Notes: generated from the sequence alone by a model not told the origin. 45,798 bases of DNA from a virus (IMGVR_UViG_3300044691_000291:1-45798); one strand, 5' to 3'; shown: positions 24,117 to 30,842, numbered from the stretch's first letter. Numbers and translations: made by a program.

Positions 24117-24308
24117 ATGATAAACGTTCAAGTTAACGATCCTCTACAAACAGCGATTGCTGACGCCAAGGAATGCAAAGAGACCTGCGGGATGGAATAT
24201 GCCGTGGTTATCGGTTACGACGATTACGACAGGCTGTGCTGGTCTCCTGTGCCCATCAATGAGCTTTGCGCCAACGACGAAGTAATGTTTAGGACTGACC
24301 GCCCATGA
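24117..24308 (+). CDS. Small acidic protein (63 aa)
   Basis: The ATG at 24117 follows the previous stop by two bases. The protein is acidic with four Cys ('ADAKECKETCGMEYAVVIGYDDYDRLCWSPVPINELCAND'), compatible with a small metal-binding fold. It overlaps the following secreted-type gene by ATGA. The family was not recognised. Confidence 0.62.
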   Translation: MINVQVNDPLQTAIADAKECKETCGMEYAVVIGYDDYDRLCWSPVPINELCANDEVMFRTDRP

Positions 24309-24475
24309 AACTCGCTCTAGCAATCCTCGCACTCGCTCTGCTGGCCGGACCAATGGGCGATCCCCAGTTGTGCTACACCAGTTTAACGCTTACCCCTGCC
24401 GCTTCCTGCATAGTGACTTTGCCCTACACGCTCTTACTTACAAATAGAGGTTCTGGACTGGTGGCCCTGCAATGA
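24305..24475 (+). CDS. Short exported protein coupled to the PEP-CTERM gene (56 aa)
   Basis: Residues 1-17 are a signal peptide (Met-Lys, then 'LALAILALALLAG') whose core is nearly the same as that of the next gene ('LLLAALLALLAG'). The mature part of about 38 residues has two Cys and a hydrophobic Thr/Leu-rich stretch. Both ends overlap the neighbours by ATGA. It may be a partner of, or a truncated duplicate of, the PEP-CTERM protein. Confidence 0.6.
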   Translation: MKLALAILALALLAGPMGDPQLCYTSLTLTPAASCIVTLPYTLLLTNRGSGLVALQ

Positions 24476-24990
24476 AAACTCTACTCCTAGCCGCTTTGCT
24501 CGCTCTGCTGGCCGGAACCGCTCGCGCAGATGAACTTTATACCTACACCGGCCCGGCGCCCGCCGACCTCTCCGGCTCCTTCACCACGCCCGCAATACTA
24601 GCGCCCGATGGCACACAAGGCTTCAGCAATGCCCTGTTTAGCAATGTGCTGGCCTGGAGCTTCACTGATGGAGTAGACACCTGGACGCCCGCTAACAGCA
24701 CGTTTGGCGGAACCGCGTGGATTAACGCAGATGGTTCGTTCGCAGTGTGGGCCTTTGACATCTTTCAAGGCCAAAACCGCGTCGCTTACAGCCAGACCTT
24801 GTACAGCGCATTCTATTATCAGGACATGTCACCGCTGGGGGATAGCTGGGTAGCCAATCAATCTAACTGGGACAAGCCCAAAGGCTCATGGAGCATGGCC
24901 GATCCCATCTCTAAGGTGGCTGAGCCGGGGACGTTTGCGTTGCTGGGGCTTGGGCTGGCTGCGCTGGCGTTCTTGCGGAGGCTCGCATGA
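24472..24990 (+). CDS. PEP-CTERM sorting-domain protein encoded by a phage (172 aa)
   Basis: The N-terminal signal peptide (residues 1-19, ending Ala-Arg-Ala before Asp) is followed by a beta-rich domain with many Trp, Tyr and Thr (about 20-145). The C-terminus carries the tripartite exosortase signal: an 'AEPGTF' motif at about 150-155, a transmembrane helix 'ALLGLGLAALAFL', then Arg-Arg at the end. In bacteria, exosortase (EpsH) recognises this signal and sorts the protein to the surface or matrix. The canonical motif is P-E-P; here the first Pro is Ala. There is no exosortase in the window, so the host must supply it. The gene is coupled to both neighbours. Confidence 0.85.
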   Translation: MKTLLLAALLALLAGTARADELYTYTGPAPADLSGSFTTPAILAPDGTQGFSNALFSNVLAWSFTDGVDTWTPANSTFGGTAWINADGSFAVWAFDIFQGQNRVAYSQTLYSAFYYQDMSPLGDSWVANQSNWDKPKGSWSMADPISKVAEPGTFALLGLGLAALAFLRRLA

Positions 24991-25208
24991 GAGCTCCTGA
25001 ATCACACGTTCTTGCGTATTCAAAGCTGATTGCTATCGCTCAGACGCACAATCAAGTCGTGGGCGAAAAGAACGACTACTACGTCACGCTCGCGCAAGTC
25101 GAACGGGCTCTATGCATACCAACGGATACTCCCCAATGGCGTCAACTCGGCCCCGAGCATGACGTGATAAACATCCCGGCGCAGACCACTCGCGCATTCG
25201 TTAAATAA
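24987..25208 (+). CDS. Small protein, paralogue of the 23004-23177 product (73 aa)
   Basis: The protein shares 'QVVGE.NDYYVTL.Q' with the leftward 57-aa gene and has a longer C-terminus. It starts by ATGA overlap with the PEP-CTERM gene and ends the first rightward operon. After it, 25209-25293 holds no gene and no clear terminator. The family was not recognised. Confidence 0.65.
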   Translation: MRAPESHVLAYSKLIAIAQTHNQVVGEKNDYYVTLAQVERALCIPTDTPQWRQLGPEHDVINIPAQTTRAFVK

Positions 25209-25293
25209 GAGAAAACGTGATGACTCTAAACAATTCAGCCATTATTTCTAGTTTACATAATATAGAGATTATCGGAAGCGGTTGGGCCGAAAG

Positions 25294-25548
25294 TCACGCC
25301 CTCTTCCTCTGTGGAAACTGGATAACTGTCTGCCCGTCTATCGTCCGGCGTGCAATCTCTAGTATCTCTGCGCGATGGTCACGTAAATACCTCGCCAACT
25401 CTGCGGTTGCCAATTGGTTGATCGCTCCTTCCGTATCAGCTTTGAGTGCCTTCATGTGCCGCTGCGCTCGGTTCAATGCGGCTAACTCCAAGTCTTGCAA
25501 AGTAGTTTCGGAACAATCTAGCAACCACTCAATCGGAGGCATTTCCAT
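25294..25548 (-). CDS. Lone leftward gene in the early arm, helical (84 aa)
   Basis: The protein is helical: 'PIEWLLDCSETTLQDLELAALNRAQRHMKALKAD', then 'AELARYLRDHRAEILEIARRT'. Its codon use and helical pattern are more protein-like than those of the opposing 144-aa frame, which is rejected as its shadow. It has its own weak promoter (25589-25616) and is transcribed against its neighbours. Such a lone opposing gene could be a regulator, although no DNA-binding motif is evident. Confidence 0.6.
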   Translation of the reverse strand: MEMPPIEWLLDCSETTLQDLELAALNRAQRHMKALKADTEGAINQLATAELARYLRDHRAEILEIARRTIDGQTVIQFPQRKRA

Positions 25549-25588
25549 CAGCGGGACCCCTGGATTCGGTCGCCGCGCGGGGAGACGG

Positions 25589-25616
25589 ATAGTAACACTC
25601 GGATCAATTGTTGCAA
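25589..25616 (-). promoter_or_regulatory. Weak putative promoter for the lone leftward gene
   Basis: TTGCAA (25616-25611) and TACTAT (25594-25589) on the minus strand are spaced by 16 nt, about 40 nt before the ATG at 25548. Both boxes are poor matches. The 102 nt between 25549 and 25650 hold only this and the ribosome site of the next rightward gene. Confidence 0.3.
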
Positions 25617-25650
25617 GTCAAACATTTGTAACTTCTGTAGGAGTCCTGTG

Positions 25651-25797
25651 ATGGAACTCACGATTCCCGAAAAAGGACCGAGCGGTGCTTCGCGTAGGTA
25701 CTGCAAAAAACACAAGCGGCCCAAGATCGACATCGGCGGAAAAATGCAGTGCGTTGATTGTGTGCGTGAGAAGCAAGAGAAAGTCGAGGGCAAGTAA
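25651..25797 (+). CDS. Zinc-finger microprotein (48 aa)
   Basis: ATG at 25651 has TAGGAG at six bases. The product is basic with Cys-x2-His ('RYCKKHKRP') and Cys-x2-Cys ('MQCVDCVREK'), a likely single zinc site. Its TAA is immediately followed by the next ATG. It is the first of a series of similar zinc microproteins in this operon. Confidence 0.65.
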   Translation: MELTIPEKGPSGASRRYCKKHKRPKIDIGGKMQCVDCVREKQEKVEGK

Positions 25798-26214
25798 ATG
25801 TCGCTACCGCTTAAGCGCTGGACTTTCTCGCTCGATGCCGATGGCCGTGTGGAGCGCATCGATTCACTGCTCAAAGAGAAATTGTCGCCAAGTTTCAAGG
25901 GGCGCAGTGAACGAATCCGTTGGCTATATGAGTTGGGCTTTGCGGTGGCGTGTGGGGATCGCACGAACGAGATAGTACGAAGCCTGTTTCTGTCGTGGCA
26001 ACAGGCGAATGGTGTGAATTATTCATACTTTCCTGCGCTGCCAACCCCTCAGACAGGAAGTGCGGGCGAGCCCATCGTGTCTAGCGTAAAGGCTCGCCCG
26101 CTGGAGTTTAGAGCTAGTCGCCCATTTCGGGCGGTTTTGGTCCAGGAGGCGGTAGAGGCGGCATTTTTGCCTTCCTTTCTGCACAGGACGCATGCGGCGG
26201 GAAGGGTAGCATGA
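25798..26214 (+). CDS. Unknown protein with an N-terminal helical domain (138 aa)
   Basis: Residues 1-75 look like a compact helical domain ('RIDSLLKEKLSPSFKGRSERIRWLYELGFAVACGDRTNEIVRSLFLSW'). The rest is low-complexity and covers two strong DNA inverted repeats (26062-26101 and 26119-26133), so its coding value is less certain. The stop overlaps the next ATG (ATGA), which supports translation through to the end. The family was not recognised. Confidence 0.55.
   Translation: MSLPLKRWTFSLDADGRVERIDSLLKEKLSPSFKGRSERIRWLYELGFAVACGDRTNEIVRSLFLSWQQANGVNYSYFPALPTPQTGSAGEPIVSSVKARPLEFRASRPFRAVLVQEAVEAAFLPSFLHRTHAAGRVA
26062..26101. repeat. Perfect 11-bp inverted repeat within a coding region
   Basis: GCGGGCGAGCC at 26062-26072 is exactly complementary to GGCTCGCCCGC at 26091-26101, with an 18-nt loop. 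A second small hairpin CGCCC/GGGCG follows at 26119-26133 and is trailed by GTTTTGG. Together they could slow or partly terminate transcription before the NrdR-like gene, or form a stable mRNA structure. It is far stronger than expected by chance. Confidence 0.7.
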
Positions 26215-26435
26215 ACCACTCCGTCGCTGACCATTTCAAATGCCCGGAATGCGGCTCATCTGCCAAGGTGATCGACACGCGCGGATATAAAACGTTTGTC
26301 CGCAGACGTAAAGAATGCCTCTCCCGCAAAAAGCACCGCTTCACGACATACGAAATGCTTAACGCAAAATCAACTTTCCAAGAAAGTGAAGATCTCAAGA
26401 TGTACATACGGAAAGTATTGGAGCTAATCCAATGA
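26211..26435 (+). CDS. NrdR-type zinc-ribbon protein, truncated (74 aa)
   Basis: The motif 'KCPECGSSAKVIDTR' followed by 'VRRRKECLSRKKHRFTTYE' follows the N-terminal zinc ribbon of NrdR (CPxC ... VxDSR ... RRRRxCxxCxxRFTTxE). The fourth Cys is replaced; His42 may serve. The ATP-cone of NrdR is absent. NrdR represses ribonucleotide reductase genes, and an isolated ribbon could bind DNA or interfere with it; this is inference. Coupled by ATGA on both sides. Confidence 0.68.
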   Translation: MNHSVADHFKCPECGSSAKVIDTRGYKTFVRRRKECLSRKKHRFTTYEMLNAKSTFQESEDLKMYIRKVLELIQ

Positions 26436-27133
26436 GAATGGCCGCTGTCTTCGTCTCCGTTGTCGCTCTGCTGTGGTGCTCGGCCATGGTGCTCCGTCTC
26501 CCGCACCGTGAAGTTACCTGGGCGATTCCCACGTATGTGCTTGCGCAGTTCCTGTTCAGCTTGACAGCGTTTCTAGGCTTGCAGCGCGGCTCGGAAACGA
26601 GTCTCTGGTACAAAGCGTTCTTTCTCTCCACGTTCTCGGTTGTTCTGATTCTCGGGATGATTGTTGCCGGGCGACTGGTCTGCGCGTATCCCGTTGGACT
26701 AGCAGTCATTGTGATCTTTGGCTCGGTGTCGATCGCCATCGCTATCGCGGCCACCGCCTACTACCAGCTTCTCAAGCTCTACAAGTCTCACGTTCCTTAC
26801 GGCTTCGCGTTCCTGTCCATTCAAGGAGCGATGTTACTCGTCTGCGGATTCATGGCTCTACTTTCCGCTCTTGAGCCTGCCCCGCCGTCCCTGCATATCG
26901 CTTCCGTGTGGCTGGCGGTGTTCTGGCTAACCACTGGCGCGTACTTCTTTGCTTACATGCTGGGCTTCGCAAGAACGGTCGGCGTGAAATGGGACAACTT
27001 GAATCTGTTTGTGCCTCCCATGCTGGCGGCTATCTGTTTTGGCGCGATGGCTTTCCATCTTTCTGGATTGCAAGGCGAAGTCGGTCAGGCAGCGGTGTAC
27101 AGCGACAAAGTTTTAGTGGAGGGGGCGCAGTGA
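26432..27133 (+). CDS. Polytopic membrane protein, about seven helices (233 aa)
   Basis: Hydrophobic segments lie at about residues 4-21, 31-50, 62-82, 86-110, 122-145, 157-178 and 192-212, with short loops. There is no signal peptide and no recognised catalytic motif. It is the largest early gene before the recombination genes and unusual for a small podovirus. It starts by ATGA overlap and ends by GTGA overlap, so it belongs to the operon. Possible roles are superinfection exclusion or membrane remodelling, but the sequence gives no direct evidence. Confidence 0.7.
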   Translation: MRMAAVFVSVVALLWCSAMVLRLPHREVTWAIPTYVLAQFLFSLTAFLGLQRGSETSLWYKAFFLSTFSVVLILGMIVAGRLVCAYPVGLAVIVIFGSVSIAIAIAATAYYQLLKLYKSHVPYGFAFLSIQGAMLLVCGFMALLSALEPAPPSLHIASVWLAVFWLTTGAYFFAYMLGFARTVGVKWDNLNLFVPPMLAAICFGAMAFHLSGLQGEVGQAAVYSDKVLVEGAQ

Positions 27134-27309
27134 GACACAACACAGCGAAATATGACCGTTCTTATGCGCGAAAAAGGCGGGTAGCCCTAAAGGAAAAAGG
27201 AATTTGCTGCGTATGTTCGACAAGAAAAATTACCCCTCCTAATACATCTGTCTGCCGAAGGTGCACCAAAAAACGCTTGGAGATAAGAGCAGCGCGGGAG
27301 CAGGTATGA
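27130..27309 (+). CDS. Zinc-finger microprotein (59 aa)
   Basis: GTG at 27130 overlaps the previous stop (GTGA). The protein is very basic with two Cys-x2-Cys pairs ('ICCVCSTRK' and 'VCRRCTKKR') fifteen residues apart, a typical zinc knuckle. The end overlaps the next ATG. A nucleic-acid-binding role is likely. Confidence 0.65.
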   Translation: MRHNTAKYDRSYARKRRVALKEKGICCVCSTRKITPPNTSVCRRCTKKRLEIRAAREQV

Positions 27310-27461
27310 GCGACTTCTACGAAGACTTAGCAGACGAGATGGGCAGACCGGGAATTCAGCCAGAAGACGGAGACTTGATCTCCGAGAAGGAACTCAAAGC
27401 CATGCTGCGAAACAAAGTCTACACGCTACCCAGGCCATACGTTACCGAGGAAGACATGTAG
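27306..27461 (+). CDS. Small acidic protein (51 aa)
   Basis: ATG at 27306 overlaps the previous stop. The protein is acidic ('DFYEDLADEMGRPGIQPEDGDLISEKELKAMLRNK') and has no Cys. The strongly acidic character could suit a DNA mimic or an adaptor, but no family was recognised. Confidence 0.6.
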   Translation: MSDFYEDLADEMGRPGIQPEDGDLISEKELKAMLRNKVYTLPRPYVTEEDM

Positions 27462-27520
27462 GGGACTACCTGATAGGCCGCTCCCAGCACATCTATCAAG
27501 GCCCCAGCGCAAACGAAAGC

Positions 27521-27655
27521 ATGGACAACTTACGTGAAGACTTTCGCCAGCCGATGCTAGTGCTGAAGTGGAACGCATTGCTGGGGCTTGGCTTGGTTCT
27601 TTTCGCTGGAGCCGTAGTTACGCTGGTGGCTATTCTGAGGGATTTGCAGCCATGA
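27521..27655 (+). CDS. Small single-helix membrane protein (44 aa)
   Basis: The frame ATG 27521 to TGA 27655 has a polar start, one transmembrane helix ('LLGLGLVLFAGAVVTLVAIL') and a short tail. The stop overlaps the next ATG (ATGA), which supports it. The ribosome site is weak. The 59 nt before it (27462-27520) have no gene. Confidence 0.55.
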   Translation: MDNLREDFRQPMLVLKWNALLGLGLVLFAGAVVTLVAILRDLQP

Positions 27656-27915
27656 GTTTTTCTACCAGCGAGAAGGACAAGACGCTTTCGGCTAGCGCAC
27701 CAGAAAAGAAATTTAGGCCAAGAGGCCGCAACTACCAAATGTGGAATCCCGAAGTACCGAAAGGCAAAGAAGTGTCTTCCTGGAAGCAGGCATTGAAGTT
27801 CGTGCACATGATTAAGGCTCGCGAAGTGGTCGCTTATCGGATTCAAGTAAACCTCAAAAGTCATGACGCGATCGCCGAAGAACGAAAGTCCGGCAAGCTG
27901 GGTGCAAAAAAGTGA
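27652..27915 (+). CDS. Basic unknown protein (87 aa)
   Basis: ATG at 27652 overlaps the previous stop. The protein is basic, with 'KKFRPRGRNYQMWNPEVPKGKEVSSWKQALKFVHMIKAREVVAYRI' suggesting a small nucleic-acid-binding or assembly fold. It ends by GTGA overlap with the next gene. The family was not recognised. Confidence 0.62.
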   Translation: MSFSTSEKDKTLSASAPEKKFRPRGRNYQMWNPEVPKGKEVSSWKQALKFVHMIKAREVVAYRIQVNLKSHDAIAEERKSGKLGAKK

Positions 27916-28091
27916 TTAGCGCCGAGCGATTAACAGAAAAGAGAATCCGCGCTTGCCGCCACCTTGTTTTGACGCGCGAGCGTGACGATGAAACCGGGCA
28001 GCCAGAAACCTATTGGCGCTGCGCTGACTGCCCTGCGGTTCTGAAGCTGGTGCTAACGCAGTGGGAGGAGGTAAGCCATGACGCCGCCTGA
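27912..28091 (+). CDS. Zinc-finger microprotein (59 aa)
   Basis: GTG at 27912 overlaps the previous stop. 'ACRHLVLTRE' followed by 'YWRCADCPAVL' gives a Cys-x-His / Cys-x2-Cys zinc site. It overlaps the next ATG by 14 nt. It resembles other short zinc proteins in this operon. Confidence 0.6.
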   Translation: MISAERLTEKRIRACRHLVLTRERDDETGQPETYWRCADCPAVLKLVLTQWEEVSHDAA

Positions 28092-28278
28092 CCAGAAGAT
28101 TAGGGCTCTTGAATTTGCGCTGAGCGAGTTGATGCAAGAGTACGAAGACATCATGGACTCGGAGTTTGCGACGTACAGCGACCGAGAACCTTGGAAGAAG
28201 TCTGAAGCTTGGAAACGGGCCTATGCGTTGATTCACGCTGAAGATGTTTCGGAGGAGCAAGTCAATGGGCCTAAGTGA
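28078..28278 (+). CDS. Small helical acidic protein (66 aa)
   Basis: ATG at 28078 has GGAGGAGG upstream. The protein is helical ('KIRALEFALSELMQEYEDIMDSEFATYSDREPWKKSEAWKRAYALIH'), suggesting a small coiled-coil. The family was not recognised. It overlaps the next gene by 14 nt. Confidence 0.65.
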   Translation: MTPPDQKIRALEFALSELMQEYEDIMDSEFATYSDREPWKKSEAWKRAYALIHAEDVSEEQVNGPK

Positions 28279-28501
28279 CTGGGAGATACAAAAGCTGGAT
28301 GAAGACTACGGGCGCATCGAGGATGCCCAGTCAGGCAAGCGGCGTAAATGCCCGATACACGGCTGCACGCTGATCCTCGGGCAAGGCTACGTCGTAGACG
28401 GCGAGAGCGTAACCGAGTATTGGCCGGATGGCAAGTGTCCAGAGTGCTTGGACTCAGAGATTACCGCACGCTTCCTCGGAGAAACCAGAGGCGCTAAGTG
28501 A
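28265..28501 (+). CDS. Zinc-finger protein (78 aa)
   Basis: ATG at 28265 follows GGAGGAG. The sequence has Cys-x3-His-like 'RKCPIHGCTL' and a distal 'GKCPECLDSE', a zinc ribbon with a long loop. The end overlaps the next GTG (GTGA). The role is unknown. Confidence 0.65.
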   Translation: MGLSDWEIQKLDEDYGRIEDAQSGKRRKCPIHGCTLILGQGYVVDGESVTEYWPDGKCPECLDSEITARFLGETRGAK

Positions 28502-28746
28502 CTCCACGCCAATTCCTCGACCGGCTGCATGAGCACTTTGAATGCGCGGATGACGAACCGCTGACTGTGCCCCGGCTGATGCATGTCAGAACAGCCTTCG
28601 ACCGGCTCTACTGGGACCTTTACTACGACCCGGAGACGCTGTGCCCTCACGACGGCAGCACCTGGGCACTGGCAGATGGCTTAAAGAGATGCGGGCAGTG
28701 TGGCCGGCGAATGAGATTAGCGGAAGTACCCACGGAGGCTGCATGA
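28498..28746 (+). CDS. Zinc-ribbon protein upstream of the recombinase (82 aa)
   Basis: The N-terminal helical half ('RQFLDRLHEHFECADDEPLTVPRLMHVRTAFDRL') is followed by 'LCPHDG' and 'RCGQCGRRMRL', a Cys/His ribbon. It is coupled to the Erf gene by ATGA overlap. It may act with the recombination proteins. Confidence 0.65.
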   Translation: MTPRQFLDRLHEHFECADDEPLTVPRLMHVRTAFDRLYWDLYYDPETLCPHDGSTWALADGLKRCGQCGRRMRLAEVPTEAA

Positions 28747-29504
28747 GTAGTCAACCAATCGAATTTGAAGTGAAAGTGGACTCAATAGTGCCCGCCGCAC
28801 CAAGTGCTATGACACCAGTGGAACTGCTTCGAATCGCGGTATCGCAAGGTGCGGACATCGAGAAGCTAAAACAGCTCATGGACTTGCAGGAAAGGTGGGA
28901 GGCTAACGAGGCGCGGAAGGCGTTCAATGCCGCCATGAACAAGTTCAAGGCCAACCCTCCGGTCATCTCGAAGAATAAGCTCGTGGAGTTCGACACCTCA
29001 AAAGGCAAAACGTCCTACAGGCACGCCACTCTCGATCACGTCTGCGAAGTAGTGACGAAGGGCCTAAGTGCGGTCGGCATAACCCATGCCTGGAAGGTGA
29101 AGCAGGACAAAGACCTTATCACCGTCATTTGCAGGCTGACCCATGAGATGGGCCATAGCGAAGAAACTGAACTCAGTGGCGTGCCTGATAACTCTGGCAG
29201 TAAGAACTCCATTCAAGCCATCGCATCGACCGTGACCTACCTGCAACGCTACACGCTCCTTCCGGCCTGCGGACTTGCGGCTGGAAATGACACGGATGGG
29301 GCGACTCCTGCGAAACCCTTTATTCCAGTAGAGGAACTAGAGAAAAACCTTAAGGAAATCAGTGAGGCCGGGACACTCGAAAGTCTCAAGTTCCTGTTCG
29401 GAGTCGCCTACGGCAAAGCGCAAGAGATGAACGATCGCAAGGCGATGGCGCACTACATCCAGCTTAAGGATAAGCGCAAAGGAGAACTCAATGCCGCTCG
29501 TTGA
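28743..29504 (+). CDS. erf: Erf-family single-strand annealing protein (253 aa)
   Basis: The protein carries the ERF signature: 'NEARKAFNAAMNKFKANPPVISKNKLVEF', 'TSYRHATLDHVCEVVTKGLSAVGITHAWKV', 'ITVICRLTHEMGHSEETELSGVPDNSGSKNSIQAIASTVTYLQRYTLLPACGLAAGNDTDG'. P22 Erf, the type member, promotes annealing of single strands and circularises incoming phage DNA. The C-terminal 60 residues are a helical tail. It overlaps the exonuclease gene by 14 nt, the usual annealase-exonuclease pair. Confidence 0.9.
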   Translation: MSSQPIEFEVKVDSIVPAAPSAMTPVELLRIAVSQGADIEKLKQLMDLQERWEANEARKAFNAAMNKFKANPPVISKNKLVEFDTSKGKTSYRHATLDHVCEVVTKGLSAVGITHAWKVKQDKDLITVICRLTHEMGHSEETELSGVPDNSGSKNSIQAIASTVTYLQRYTLLPACGLAAGNDTDGATPAKPFIPVEELEKNLKEISEAGTLESLKFLFGVAYGKAQEMNDRKAMAHYIQLKDKRKGELNAAR

Positions 29505-30204
29505 GATTGAGCAGGGTAGTGCCGAATGGCTCCAGATGCGAACAGGCTGCGTAACGGGATCGCGTATGGGAGACGTGATGGCCAAGCTAAAGCGTAAGGA
29601 AGGCGAGGCGCAATGCCGTCAGGACTATAAGGCGGAAATCGTCTGCGAAACACTGACGGGTCGCGCTGCGGATCACTACATCAGCCCAGCGATGGAATGG
29701 GGCGTGGAAAACGAAATCTTCGCTCGCAATGCCTACGAGGTGGAAGTCAGCGCGATTGAAACAATCGGCTTTGCACTGCACTCCACAATCAAACGGTTCG
29801 GCGCATCGCCAGACGGCTTAGTTGGGCCAGATGGCCTAGTTGAATTCAAGTGTCCGAACACATCTACGCACATTGAGTACATCCTTCGCGGGGTAGTGCC
29901 GGCAGAGTATCACTGGCAAATGTTAGCCGAAATGGCCTGCGCCGAACGGCAATGGTGCGATTTCGTCAGTTACGATCCGCGCCTGCCCAAAAAATTGCAA
30001 CTTTTTGTACGCCGCTTCCCGCGCGATGAACAACGGATTGCGGAGATGGAAGTAGAAGTCGTGAAGTTCCTAGCGGAAGTGGATGAGCAGATTGACCAAC
30101 TTACGAAGAGAACTTTGGTAGATCTGGACCCAACGCTTTGCAGCAAATTAAATGCGAGCATCGAAAAACTAACCAAGGAGGCTCGTCACGCCGTCAGTCT
30201 CTGA
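29491..30204 (+). CDS. YqaJ/lambda-type 5'-3' exonuclease (237 aa)
   Basis: The catalytic core of the restriction-like fold is visible: 'GSAEWLQMRTGCVTGSRMGDVM' near the start, E69/E73 in 'MEWGVENE', D108 in 'GASPDGLVG' and E118-x-K120 in 'LVEFKCP', then 'YHWQMLAEM'. The enzyme resects double-stranded ends to supply strands for Erf. The C-terminal 60 residues form a coiled helix. The call is firm. Confidence 0.9.
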   Translation: MPLVEIEQGSAEWLQMRTGCVTGSRMGDVMAKLKRKEGEAQCRQDYKAEIVCETLTGRAADHYISPAMEWGVENEIFARNAYEVEVSAIETIGFALHSTIKRFGASPDGLVGPDGLVEFKCPNTSTHIEYILRGVVPAEYHWQMLAEMACAERQWCDFVSYDPRLPKKLQLFVRRFPRDEQRIAEMEVEVVKFLAEVDEQIDQLTKRTLVDLDPTLCSKLNASIEKLTKEARHAVSL

Positions 30205-30208
30205 GGAA

Positions 30209-30514
30209 ATGGCCCGCATCCATTGGCTCATCAAGGAAGGGAAGATAACGGGAGAGGACCGCTGCAAATTAGTGTGCCCAAAGATAGATGCCAAAGAGCG
30301 CATACGCAATGAAAAAAAGCAGCGCCGGATCGTGCTGGTCACCGATGAGTTTGGATTCAGCCAGTTTCACGCACGAAAAGAGGCTTGGATGCTGTCTCTT
30401 GATAATAACCCGTCGCTGTTCATGACGGCCTTGGACGCGGCAATGAGTCAGTTCGATGTCATGGGCTGGAAGGAAGAGCAAGAAGGGCAGCAAGAATCAT
30501 TAGGAGACGCCTAG
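30209..30514 (+). CDS. Unknown protein after the exonuclease (101 aa)
   Basis: The ATG at 30209 lies four bases after the exonuclease stop, with GAGGAA close by. The protein is basic in the first half ('DRCKLVCPKIDAKERIRNEKKQRRIVLV') and ends in an acidic Gln/Glu tail. The family was not recognised; position suggests a recombination or replication accessory. Confidence 0.62.
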   Translation: MARIHWLIKEGKITGEDRCKLVCPKIDAKERIRNEKKQRRIVLVTDEFGFSQFHARKEAWMLSLDNNPSLFMTALDAAMSQFDVMGWKEEQEGQQESLGDA

Positions 30515-30515
30515 C

Positions 30516-30842
30516 GTGAGAGCCGCCAAGAAAGACCCTATGGAGACGGTTTCGCGCTGCTTTCTAGACCCCCGCTCATTCATAAGTAAAGACGGTCGCC
30601 AGTTCCTGTATGGCGAAGACACCAGCGTAAGAAGGCACGAAGTCTGGGAGCGCTGCGGAGGCTTCTGCGAAATGAATGGATGCAATCGCCCAATCACTGA
30701 AGAGTCCATGCACATGCACCACGACAAAGAGCGAAGCCGCGGCGGTGATGAGTCGATGGGCAACCTGGTCGCTGCCTGTGCCCCATGCCATAAAAGATTT
30801 CACAAAGCCCGCGACACGCGATGGAGCAGCAAGGAATCATGA
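30516..30842 (+). CDS. HNH endonuclease-like protein (108 aa)
   Basis: GTG at 30516 follows AGGAG. Residues 44-100 hold an HNH site: Cys47 and Cys56 of the first zinc knuckle, 'MHMHHDKERSRGGDES' with the catalytic His pair at 68-69, the Asn at 83 ('GNLVAACAPCH') and the second Cys pair at 88 and 91. Small phage HNH proteins nick DNA and can assist recombination or packaging. Coupled to the next gene by ATGA. Confidence 0.82.
   Translation: MRAAKKDPMETVSRCFLDPRSFISKDGRQFLYGEDTSVRRHEVWERCGGFCEMNGCNRPITEESMHMHHDKERSRGGDESMGNLVAACAPCHKRFHKARDTRWSSKES

Noticed and set aside
24305-24990. The PEP-CTERM pair as host DNA wrongly joined to a phage contig.
   Set aside because: Both genes share 4-nt overlaps with phage-style microgenes on each side, and the downstream gene has a paralogue elsewhere in this genome.
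25217-25651. A rightward 144-aa frame.
   Set aside because: Antisense to the lone leftward 84-aa gene, with the Ser/Arg-rich composition of a shadow.
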